Shown: one piece after another, positions 9,808 to 19,879 of the stretch
How the letters are laid out: each line of letters starts with the position of its first letter
Position numbering within the stretch: position 1 is the first letter of the stretch
Source of the DNA: Monocercomonoides exilis
Taxonomy: Eukaryota; Preaxostyla; Oxymonadida; Polymastigidae
Direction: 5' to 3'
NCBI GenBank assembly: GCA_001643675.2
Contig: LSRY02000008.1
Location: 64,501 to 128,500 of the forward strand
Length of the DNA stretch: 64,000 nucleotides
Program-made: the position numbers and the translations under genes
Notes under the pieces: generated by a model
Databases searched by the model: none
Told to the model about the DNA's origin: nothing
Seen by the model: only the letters and a program-made list of their open reading frames with translations

Positions 9808-12093
9808 ATGACAAACAACTTGGTAAACGAAGATACTTCACTGGTGGCGAAGAGGGATGAAAATGGAATTGCAGAAGCGGTGCATTGGATCATGAAAAAC
9901 AAAACAGATCCTCCATCAGAAATGAGATGTGAAAAAACACTTCGTGATCAGGACGGTTGGACAATGGCCATGAACTGGATATATTACGTTAAAACCGAGC
10001 CACCTGAGTGGATGAGATACAATATCGCTCTTGCCGACGACAACGGATACACAATGGCCATGCACTGGATAGAATATGTGAAAACAGAACCGCCTGAATG
10101 GATGAGGCATGGAATAACAATGAAAGACAAGGACGGATGGACGATGGCTATGTATTGGATTCACTTTGTGAAGACGGAGCCCCCAGAATGGATGAGACAT
10201 GGCATTACGCTTTCTGATAACGACGGATGGACAATGGCCATGTTTTGGGTTCACGAAGTCCATTCAGAACCGCAAAGATGGCTGAGACATTCGATAACTC
10301 TTTCCGATAATGAAGGATGGACAATGGCCATGATGTGGATTGAACGTGTGAAAACAGAACCACCTGAATGGATGAGGCATGGCATCACGCTTGGAAATAA
10401 GAACGGAGAAACAATGGCCATGCTGTGGATTCAATTCGTCAAAACAGAACCAACTTCATCAATAAGGCATGCAATAATTCTTACAGATAACAATGGTGAA
10501 ACAATGGCGATGAAGTGGATTCAATTTGTGAAGACAGAGCCACCGGAATGGATGAGGCATGACAACGAAATTGCTGACAAAGAAGGACGGACAATGGCAA
10601 TGCACTGGATTGCAGTTATCAAAACTGAACCTCCTTTTTGGATGATAATGGATAACGCGCAAGGCAACAATGATGGGAGGACGTTATCGATGAAGTGGAT
10701 TGAGGAGAAAAGAACAGAACCACCGGACTGGATGAGACACGATATTACACATACAAATTATAACGGATGGACAATGGCTATGCACTGGATTTATAATGTT
10801 AAAACAGAACCACCAGTCTGGATGAGGCATAACTCTTCTCTTTCTGATAAGGAAGGAAAAACTTCAACTATGTATTGGATTCAATTTGTTCAAACAGAAC
10901 CACCAGAATGGATGAGACACAGTATAACACTTGCAGACAAAGAAGGAAAAACAATGGCAATGTTTTGGATTCAGTTTGTTGAAAAGGATCCACCAGAGTG
11001 GATGAGACACAATCCTGCACTTGCTGATAATGATGGGTGGACGATAGCCATGCATTGGATAGTGCTTGTGAAAACAGAACCACCAGAATGGATGACACAT
11101 GATGCTTCACTAATTGATAAGGAAGGGAGAACAATGGCGATGATATGGATTGAATATGTGAAGACAGACCCACCAGAGTGGATGAGACACAGCATTTCTC
11201 TTTCTGACAAGAACGGAAGCACAACTGCAATAAAATGGATTCAGTTTGTTCAAACAGAGCCTCCAGAATGGATGAGGCATGGAATAACACTTGGAAATAA
11301 TAAAAAAGAAACAATGGCAATGAAGTGGATTCGTGATGTTAAAACAGAACCACCAGCATGGATGAGACACGAAAGCGAATTTGCAGATGATGACGGATGG
11401 ACAATGGCGATGTGGTGGATTCGGTTTGTTCAAACAGAACCTCCAGAATGGATGAGACATGACAATGAACTTGCCGATAAGGAAGGGAGAACAATGGCAA
11501 TGTTTTGGATTGAATATGTGAAAACAAATCCACCGAAGTGGATGAATTATGAAAATACGAAGAGAGACAAAGATGGAAAGACATATGCAATGAAATGGAT
11601 TATCAAAAAAAAATCAGAACCTCCAGAGCAGATGAGGCATGATATTACACTTGCTGATGAGGATGGATGGACAATGGCAATGATATGGATCGCAAATGTC
11701 AAAACAGAACCTCCAGAATGGATGAGACACGATATCACACTTGCCAATAAAAAAGGAGCAACAATGTCCATGAATTGGATTCAGTTTGTTCAAACAGAAC
11801 CTCCAGAATGGATGAGGCATGGAATAACACTTGGAAATAATAAAAAAGAAACAATGGCCATGTTGTGGACTCGTGATGTTAAAACAGAACCACCAGCATG
11901 GATGAGACACGAAAGCGCATTTACAGATGATGATGGATATACAATGTCTATGTGGTGGATTCAGTTTGTTCAAACAGAACCTCCAGAATGGATGAGACAT
12001 GATATTACGCTAAAGAACATTTGGGGAAGAACAATGGCTATGATGTGGATTAAATATGTCAAGACAGATCCACCAAAATGGATGAACACTTAA
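9808..12093 (+). CDS. Array A: tandem 30-residue ankyrin-like repeat protein (761 aa)
   Basis: A single uninterrupted exon from ATG to TAA, made almost wholly of 25 units of exactly 30 residues (90 nt) after a 15-residue leader. The consensus is D-x-(D/E)-G-x-T-M-A-M-x-W-I-x-x-V-K-T-E-P-P-E-W-M-R-H-x-x-x-L-x. The GxTxAM core resembles the first helix of an ankyrin repeat, with a short TEPPEWM second element, so I infer an elongated protein-binding solenoid. There is no signal peptide, membrane span or catalytic motif. Units 16-18 and 22-24 are a recent internal duplication. Units 7-10 are nearly identical in DNA to a block in the palindrome copies. The start is the only ATG upstream of the first unit. 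The cellular role is unknown; comparable degenerate ankyrin arrays occur in other anaerobic protists. Confidence 0.8.
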   Translation: MTNNLVNEDTSLVAKRDENGIAEAVHWIMKNKTDPPSEMRCEKTLRDQDGWTMAMNWIYYVKTEPPEWMRYNIALADDNGYTMAMHWIEYVKTEPPEWMRHGITMKDKDGWTMAMYWIHFVKTEPPEWMRHGITLSDNDGWTMAMFWVHEVHSEPQRWLRHSITLSDNEGWTMAMMWIERVKTEPPEWMRHGITLGNKNGETMAMLWIQFVKTEPTSSIRHAIILTDNNGETMAMKWIQFVKTEPPEWMRHDNEIADKEGRTMAMHWIAVIKTEPPFWMIMDNAQGNNDGRTLSMKWIEEKRTEPPDWMRHDITHTNYNGWTMAMHWIYNVKTEPPVWMRHNSSLSDKEGKTSTMYWIQFVQTEPPEWMRHSITLADKEGKTMAMFWIQFVEKDPPEWMRHNPALADNDGWTIAMHWIVLVKTEPPEWMTHDASLIDKEGRTMAMIWIEYVKTDPPEWMRHSISLSDKNGSTTAIKWIQFVQTEPPEWMRHGITLGNNKKETMAMKWIRDVKTEPPAWMRHESEFADDDGWTMAMWWIRFVQTEPPEWMRHDNELADKEGRTMAMFWIEYVKTNPPKWMNYENTKRDKDGKTYAMKWIIKKKSEPPEQMRHDITLADEDGWTMAMIWIANVKTEPPEWMRHDITLANKKGATMSMNWIQFVQTEPPEWMRHGITLGNNKKETMAMLWTRDVKTEPPAWMRHESAFTDDDGYTMSMWWIQFVQTEPPEWMRHDITLKNIWGRTMAMMWIKYVKTDPPKWMNT

Positions 12094-12606
12094 TTCCTAA
12101 TGATCATTTTCTTTTTTGTTAATGGAAATTGAAATTTTCCTTCATTCACACAAACTCATCGACGAGAATCTGTATGAAATCATTTCAACAAACAAATTGC
12201 TTTTCTTCTTGTCAAAGAGAAAAAATGTTTGTTTGTTTGTGATATTTGTATATTCATTCCGAAATTTGTTGATATATATAAACATATGTATATCAGAAGT
12301 TTCTTTATTTTTGTTTCTCCTCTTTAACTGTTATTGAATTTTTAAATGTTGTTATGTTGAAGTGATTGAGTTAAACATTTCGCCCTTTTGTTCTTTGATT
12401 GATATCTTCTGAAACCAGTCTCTTCTCTTTTCATCCACAATTTCTCACTTCACGCTCACTTCGATTTCTCTTTCCCAAAAACAGTGAAATCTAAAGGGAT
12501 ATCTCTTTTTGTTATTTTGTGTTTTCTCTTTGAATGTTTATTGAAAAATATTTAACATCAACAAGTTGGCTGAATTGTAATCGTACAATTATGTCAATTC
12601 CATTGA

Positions 12607-13698
12607 ATTTCGAAAAAAAGTTCATTAACATTTTTTGGGCTTCGATTCTCAAACCTCCACCAAATTCTCTCTTTGCCAAATGCTGCAATGAAGGAAATTG
12701 GTGTTGAATCTCACAAATTGAAACCTGGAAGATTGACTTCTTTTGATGAGAACAGCCATCGCTTGAAGCTGTGCGAATGGGAATAGATGAAAAGTGGAGA
12801 TAGTTAGTGTAACGCTCTTCATGTTGAATGTAAAAATGCAAATCTCAGAATTTCATTGTGTTAATTTCACAATTGTTTTTGTTTAGAAAAAGAGTATGGA
12901 GGTGGAGTATTATTTTGCAGATATTTGGAAAATGTCAATTTCGCAAAATCAAATTTCACGAATTGTTCGGCTGCTCATGGAGGAGCAGTTCACACAATGT
13001 ATCCGCAAACGAATTCTGTTTGGACATTCTCAGAAAACAGAGTTTAAAGTTGTTCAATAACAAACTATTGCGGAATTGGTTGGCACTTTTCCCTCTATTA
13101 CACACCATCAGATGCAAAATTCCTATTCAAAAGTTGCGTCTGCATTGCAAATACTGGCGGAGATGCGGCTGGTTCTTTAACATTTCGTTATCCTCCGAAT
13201 AACAAGCTCAACCTGTTTTTTGTTAATGACTGTCAATTCACAAATAACAAACTGACTGCTTCTTCCTCATTTGGAGGTGCCGCCATTTTTTTCTATTAAA
13301 CTTATTTTTGGATGAATAGAATGAAATTCATCTAATTCTGTTTCTTCGATGGCATCTCCGCAACAAATGGCAAAGGAAACGATGTGTTCTTCATGGCAAT
13401 GCAACACCCAATCTCCATTCCAGCAATGTGGATCAACAACAGAATCAAAAAGAGTCTGGAATGCAGGAACTGCTGATGATGTAGAGTACAACAGATGGCT
13501 TCCTCTCATAACAACATTCAAAATCGTGTCAAATAATGGAGCAAACACCGATCTCTGCGGAATCACACAGCTCATTCCATGCAAAACAATAGAATTCGCT
13601 CTTGTTCGCATGACAGATACCCAAGACGCCTCCCTCACTCTTCTTTCCTCAACATTTGTTCCCATTCAAACACTCACTTTCAGCGTAGCTGAAACAAA
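12607..13698 (+). pseudogene. Stop-interrupted beta-helix surface-protein gene
   Basis: One plus-strand frame from 12607 shows repeated parallel beta-helix motifs of the type F-x-N-C followed by GGA/GGG: YGGGVLF near 12896, NFTNCSAAHGGAV near 12960 and CQFTNNKL...FGGAAIFF near 13230-13290. It contains six stops, all TAA or TAG (12784, 12805, 12862, 13045, 13297, 13333), while its TGG codons are intact. Near 13400 the frame shifts, and the reading continues to about 13698 with VSNNGANTDLCGITQLIPC, a linker pattern I associate with oxymonad surface proteins of this class. A functional protein would be extracellular and adhesin-like. Broken as it stands under the standard code. Confidence 0.55.
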
Positions 13699-13759
13699 AA
13701 TCACTGGAAATGATAAACTTTCTCATAATTTTCACAACTATTTCTTCCAATTCTGATAA

Positions 13760-15000
13760 TTTTCCATATCATGTATATATTCATGAACTTTCATATCACT
13801 TTCAACTGATGCACATATCATCGCTTATTTTTTCAAAAATCCTTAACGTCCTCTCAGAAATCTATATCTCTTCGATATTTCCTCATTTGACTTCTCTTCT
13901 TCATCCAATGAAAATGACGCTGCAGAAAAATTGATTCATTGCTCTCTTCTCTTCAAAATGTATTCATTCGATCAGAGCTGACAGTTTTTCAAAAACTTTT
14001 ATTTCCTCAACTTTCCGATTTCAACTTGCTTATATCCGATTCACTCTACTGCCTTATATAATTTTTCTTCAAATATGCCATTTCCTCTTAATTGCTTTTC
14101 TTCCTCGTTTCATTTTCAACTATTTGTTGTGATTTTGATGTTGTGAAATCTCTCAAAGATCATTTACATCATCGTTCGTTCTAAATAACGTCTTCTGCCC
14201 TGCTCCTTCTGTTTTCTGTGAATTCTTTCAATCAAAAAACGAAAAACCCAGAATTGATTCAGTTGTTGATAACGTGCAAACTTTTCTTTGCTTTGTGGAG
14301 AATCACTTCCGTCGAAATATAACTTCAGCTGATGTATCATCGAGAATAAGTATTTCTTTGTTTCTTTCAAGTTGCAACGAAGGATGAGGTGTGGCACTGA
14401 ACTCGATGAAAGTTGAATGAAATGAAAAAACAGTATCATTTTTGTTGTTCATTGAAGAAAGAGTTGATTTGAATGAAATGAATGAATTTATCCAAATTGC
14501 CTTTTTTCTTCGTTGGAGTCGTGATTGAAAAATGAAAAGAAAGCTCTTTTATCGATTGACTGAAGAGATGAAGGAAAGAAAATGAAATAATTTTCGGATT
14601 AATTTGGTGGCTCTGCCGAATTGAATGGTTTAATTGTGTTTGTAGTTCGATTCTCTGAACCAGCAGAAAGTGTTTAAAAAATGCGAAAATGAAAAAGATG
14701 AAGGCGAAGAGGGCAAGGTGATAGAAAATTCAATAAATAATCTGATCAAATTTGTGAGAAAATGATTCGAAGGCTTAATGTGATGGCGTTGATTAATGAA
14801 AATGTCGCATCTGAATCGTGCAGTTCAAGTTTGTTTGAAAATAGAAATCCAAATAATGTGCCTGATAATCTGCAATAAATCAACGAAGATTGACATCTGT
14901 TGCTAATTGGCAGAATTCGAATAACATTCTTGTCTTTTCCTTTTGAAACTGAAAATGATGTTTATCCTTTTGAGTTGACAACACAAACGAACATAACATT
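13760..15000. other. AT-rich intergenic stretch
   Basis: Mixed AT-rich sequence with short ORFs of unconvincing composition (for example 14164-14439 minus). No motif, RNA fold or repeat of note was seen. Confidence 0.5.
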
Positions 15001-15019
15001 CTTTGAGGATATTGGAAAA

Positions 15020-15389
15020 CAAAACAAATGAAGAAGAAGGCAAAGAAGAGGAAAAAGAGGAAGAAGAGAAAGAGAAAGAGAAAGAGAAAGAGAAGAAGAA
15101 CGAGAAGAAGAGGAGAAAGAAGAAGAAGAGGAGAGAAAGAAGAAAGAAAAGAAGAGAAAGAAGAGAAAGAAAAGAAGAGAAAGAAGAGAAAGAGAATGAC
15201 AAGACATATTGCAAAAGTCTATGAATTCTAATAAAAATCCTATTTCTTCATTAAATTCCTCTTCTTCTTCCTCCTCCTTCTTCCTCTTCTTCTTCTTCCT
15301 CTTCCTCTTCCTCTTCCTCTTCCTCTTCCTCTTCCTCTTCCTCTTCCTCTTCCTCTTCCTCTTCCTCTTCCTCTTCTTCCTCTTCTTCC

Positions 15390-15420
<31 letters not shown>

Positions 15421-15530
15421 TCTTCTTCTTTTCTTCTTCTTCTCTCTTCTTCATTTCTTCTTCCTCTTTCTTTATTCTTTCCTCTTTCTCTTCTCTTCTC
15501 TTCCTGATTCTGTTGCTCCATAAATCTGTC
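15020..15530. repeat. Purine tract followed by pyrimidine tract
   Basis: The plus strand is almost pure purine (GAAGAA/GAGAAA type) at 15026-15200 and, after about 55 mixed bases, almost pure pyrimidine (TTCCTC/CTTCTT type) at 15259-15530. The second tract contains about ten or more TTCCTC hexamers. The long poly-Glu and poly-Leu readings here are artefacts of the repeat. Confidence 0.85.
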
Positions 15531-15559
15531 CCGTGACAATTTCTTTCGTTATTTTATTT

Positions 15560-17000
15560 TTTTTTCCTGTTCTCCTCTTTGCCATTCTCAGATCTCAATA
15601 TGTGTTCCTCCAAATGTTCATGAATCACTTTTCCTTTTTCAAAAGCCTCGATGAATGCTTCATTTCCAGCTCTCTTTCTGTGAATGTGAGTTTCTCGTTC
15701 ACATCTTTCACAACTTCAATTAGAAAATTGGCTATTGCTGGACCATCCTTCATCCTTTCCGCGTTTTTCATCTCTTTTTTTGGTCAATGCCTCATCGGCC
15801 TCCCTTCCCAAAAGCTCCTCTTCTTCCTCGTGTGGCTCATCCACCTCTTCTCATCTTCTGTGCGTGTTGAGCCAGATGTCCCATTAAGAGAGAAGGATGA
15901 AGAATTAGAAAAAGCTGATAATCAAAGGGGTGGTTTAAGTGGATGCTTCTTCTTCATCCGCTGATTCTGCATCTGATGAGCTTTCCTTGTCCCTCTGCGG
16001 GGCAGCTGGATAACAGCGAAGTTCTTGTCTTCCTTCTCTTTCTTCTCTTTTCAACTTCTCTTCTTTTTTGAATGAAAATGCAAAGAACAGTGTTAATCTT
16101 CAACTGGCTTGGCATGCTTTTCGCAGAAGTCTGAATGACACTCTTCTTCCCAGCTGTCACTTATCCCCTAACATTCATGCATCTTATGCAAATTGCCTTG
16201 ATGCCTCCGTTTTCAGCACTTCCTTTGCACTTCTCTATGTTTTTGACAACTCATCACGTCTCTTTCACCTCTTTCTGCATCTGTCAGCTTGGCTTCTCGT
16301 GTGTCCTGCTGTGTGATTGTGCATTCAAATAAATCGGCTGCTCAATCGCTTCGCTGTTTGCTTCGTCTGCTGCTCAATGAGCATGTCCACTTCATCTCCT
16401 GTTCGCTTTCTTTGTCTTCCTGTCGCTCTCCTCTGAACTCTCTTTCTCTTTTCTTTTGATCTTTTGGTGGCTGTTCATATGTTTGCAGGTTCCTTTCGTG
16501 GGATTTTTCTTCTTCTTTCTTCTTCTTCTTTCTTCTTCTGAAGCGATGTTTGTAATCTGATGCAATGAAAGACGATATCTCCAAAGGCTTCTCTTAATTC
16601 ATCTTTCTTTGCCTCTGGTATTTTGAACAGCCCTTCTTCTTCTTCTTTCTCCTTTCTTTTCATCTCCTTCTGCTCTTTGAACTTCTTCATCGCTCAACTG
16701 TCTTCTGTCTAATTGATCTGAATGTTGGCTTTGCATTTCCCTCTCTTCTTTCTCTTCTTCTTTGACTTTTTCCTTTTCTTCATCAACTTCATTTTCCGGT
16801 TTCTCTATTTTCTCATCATTTTTTCCTGCTTCTTCTTCTTCTGGCTCTTTCTTTTCTTCATTCACTTCAACTTTTTCTTCTTCAGTTTTTTTTGTTCTTC
16901 TTTCTTTTCTTCTTTCTCTTCTTCAGAGACTTGTCTCTCCTCTTCTTCTTCTTTTTCTTCTTCTTTTTCTTCTTCTTATTCTTATTCTTTTTTTCCAACT
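15560..17000 (-). pseudogene. Decayed acidic, coiled-coil-like coding remnants
   Basis: The minus strand reads as a Glu/Lys-rich protein in several frames. Recognisably non-repetitive pieces include KKDELREAFGDIVFHCIRLQ (about 16600-16540), EREMQSQHSDQLDRRQLSDE (about 16740-16690), ADLFECTITQQDTREAKLTD (about 16338-16280, after an in-frame TGA at 16342-16344) and PAIANFLIEVVKDVNEKLTF (about 15750-15690). Frames change at homopolymers such as the A8 run near 16890. The arrangement suggests one large coiled-coil gene in decay, but unrecognised introns could explain part of it. Function unknown. Confidence 0.35.
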
Positions 17001-17099
17001 CTGAATCGTGCTATTTCTCTTTATCTTTCAAACCATCATAAACTCAGTCATCATCTCATCTCAATCTTTGCCATCTTCCTTCTCTTGAACCCCAATTCA

Positions 17100-17465
17100 C
17101 TTGGAATGTCTTCAATGCTTCTTTCAATGCAATGGATGGGTGGCAGACGAGGAAAGTTCAGTTTGGCAGACACAGAAGAAGATTAAATGATTAAGAGAGA
17201 GAACATCTTCAGAGCAAACAGCTCATCCACACGCACATTGCAGCTGGGGGTGAGAGATGGATAACACAATGAATGAAGACTTTTGGGGTTGGATGAAGGG
17301 CAAGAGGAGAATGAGGAAGATGAAGAAGAAGTTGATGAACAAGAAGAAGGAGAAGATGTGTTGGAGGAGAATGAAGAAGGTGTTGATATGATTGGCAATT
17401 GAGATGAAAGTGAGGAAGAGGAAGAAGAAGATGATGATGATGTTGGCGAAGCAAATGGAGGGTGA
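17100..17465 (+). pseudogene. Stop-interrupted acidic coding segment
   Basis: A single plus-strand frame gives convincing protein (GGRRGKFSLADTEED, then MIKRENIFRANSSSTRTLQL, then a long Glu/Asp tract). In-frame stops occur at TAA 17184, TAA 17262, TGA 17274 and TGA 17400, and the frame ends at TGA 17463. No frameshift occurs within it. It is the same kind of stop-rich frame as at 2.6-4.7 kb. Function unknown. Confidence 0.35.
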
Positions 17466-17965
17466 TCATGAAGGTGAATGTGAAAGAGGAAGAATCTCTT
17501 CTTCTCCTGGTTCTGCTTCTGGTTCTGTTTGTTGCTCTGCTGCAGAACAGCTCGCTGAAGAGCATTCCTTTTCATCACTCAAAACACTTTCTGTCGAAGT
17601 GGCTGAAGCTGACATTGACAAGCTCCGATTCTTCCATTTCTTCTTGCGTCTTCAATTTCCATCTCCTCTTTTTTTTTCCTTTCCCTAAAAATCTGTCATT
17701 TTTCTCTTTCTCTCTCTTTCTCTCTCCTTCCCTCTCCGCCTTTGCAGATGGTCCTGCTCCTCTCTTTCCAATCCCCTTCTTTCAACAAGCTTCTCATCCA
17801 TTCAGCGTGTACCATCCCCAATCGACTGCACGTGCCATTTCTCTCCAAATGGAAGAGAGCGAAGATATGTTGCAGCTTTCACTCAGACCGTTGATGCTCC
17901 GCTTCCAAAAAAAGAAAGAAAAAAGACACATTTGCTTTCTTGTTGGGAAAGTGGAGTGAAGAAGC

Positions 17966-19508
17966 GGAACCTTGTCGAGCAGACAACCAATGGCGATGAT
18001 GCAACTTCACACAAAAGAATTGTTGGAAAGAACAAAAATCCAAAAAGAGACAAATAAAAAATGAAAGCAGATTGTGAAACGGAAACAAAAAATAAATATC
18101 TTCAAAATTCAGACCATTTTGAGAAAAGAAAAAGTTGCTGAACAACACACACAAACAAACAAGCAAACAAACCTCTCACGCAATGGCAATGACGCACCAT
18201 TCATATGAGCATTTCCGATTCCAGGAACAAACGGAAAAGCCACTGGCTTGTCGCCTTTGTGAATTATTCATGAATCGATTTCTTTTTTAAAAAATAAAAA
18301 TGTTATCCTCTTCAAAGACACAATATCGCTTCCCATACGAGGATGGACAATCGACAAAGTGGAAATGGAGGAGACACATTTGTCGGTGCAGTCTTCCAAA
18401 AAGAGAATAAAATCAGAATTGCATGAACAAAATCATTTCTTCTTTCATGAAATCCAACTCCCTCCTTCGCTTGCTTCGTTCCATCTGCCCATTGCAAAAT
18501 AAAATATTCTTCGCTTCTGGAAGCGCGGATAAGAAACACCCGAAATGCAAATTGTTCAAACATTCATTTCGCAAAAAGAGAAAAATCACAAATGGAAATA
18601 AAAAAATCTGGCTTTTTTATTTAAAAAATGCATACACATCTGAAACACATTGAATTAGGCATTTTGTGAAATTTTATGTTGGCCTTTGCAATTTGCAACG
18701 AGGCCTGTGCGATTGAATGCTTCAAAATCTGTTCGAGAACAAAATGTTTTTCAAGCGCGCTTGACAATTGCTTGACGCAGATAAAGTTATCTCCCCAGTT
18801 CCATTTTGAATTCGCACAAAGAACTGTTGCTCAATCCCACAAAAAACGAATCGAATAATTGGATCAAAACCAAATCAAAATTACAGAATCTTTTTTTTTT
18901 TTTTTTAAATTGTTTGCAGAATGTTTTTGAGAGACAACAACAAATTCATATAAAAAAAGTTAAAAAAAAAAAAAACAGAAATAAAATGAAATCAAATCAA
19001 TAAATTTTTTTTTTGCTTTTGTCCTCACAAATAAGCAAGTTGGACTCAACTTCAAAAAAGCGAAATGCTCTTGAAAACTCACAACAATGTCTTCAAATCC
19101 TTCTTCCTCAAGTCTATCATTCAATCCGTTACATTGTTTTCAATATATTTTATCAATTGACTTTTTCATTTTTTTCTGACTCAAATTTCTTGAAAAATAT
19201 GATGTGAGATAAATTATAATGATGAAAACATTCGAATTGTTTATTTTGAATGTTTTTTTAAATAAAAATACACATTACACAATGCATAATTGTTGTCAAA
19301 TTATTCTCACTTTTCATGAGAAACAAACTGAATTGTGATGAAAGAGATTTTTCGATAATAAACTACTCAATGGAATGAAAAATAGAAAAAATATTTCTTA
19401 TGTTTTTGATTGGAAAGGAAGAAGCTTGTGAACAAAAACTTAAAAAACAGTAAATTTCGCACATGCATTTTGAAGTGTTAAAATTTCCAGCAACATGCAA
19501 ATTTTAGG
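17966..19508. other. AT-rich stretch without a supported gene
   Basis: Poly-A and poly-T runs and short ORFs only. The Ser-rich ORFs just upstream (17392-17959 plus, 17183-17578 minus) are compositionally biased, and I cannot support either as a gene. Confidence 0.5.
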
Positions 19509-19509
19509 A

Positions 19510-19876
19510 GATACAGATATATCACAAAATACCGGACAAGATCGATTTCACAACAACCGCTAGAAGAAAAATTCTGACAATTTTCCTCAAAATACATCTC
19601 ATCAATACAAACTCACATGGCATACAAGACTTTCAAAATAACTTCATATGTGCTCGGAAAAAATTGTTATTTAATTCTCGGAGAAACTCAAAATCCTATT
19701 TCTCCGAAATTTCAAATAATAATTTTTTCAATATTCAGTCTTCATGAAAATGGAAGTTTTACATGCCAAATGAGTTTGTATTGATGAGATATGTTTTGAG
19801 GAAAATTGTCACAGTTAGACCTCTTGCAGTTATTGTGAAATCGATCTTGTCCGGTATTTTATGCGATATCTGTATT
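19510..19876. mobile_element. MITE-like foldback element with about 114-bp inverted arms
   Basis: The left arm 19510-19623 and right arm 19763-19876 are imperfect reverse complements. They share long blocks such as TACCGGACAAGATCGATTTC (left, near 19541; right, near 19845 in complement) and CATCTCATCAATACAAACTC. The 139-nt centre is AT-rich and non-coding. This is the shape of a non-autonomous DNA transposon. No clear target-site duplication was seen. Confidence 0.55.
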
Positions 19877-19879
19877 TCA

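Noticed and set aside
10864-12000. Minus-strand ORFs with MSHPFWRFCLNK-type repeats inside the repeat arrays
   Set aside because: They are antisense shadows of the 90-bp tandem units, which stay open in other frames because of the codon periodicity.
15251-15539. Long poly-Glu, poly-Arg/Gly and Leu/Phe ORFs across the TTCCTC repeat
   Set aside because: Simple repeats whose period is a multiple of three stay open in every frame. There is no non-repetitive coding sequence attached.
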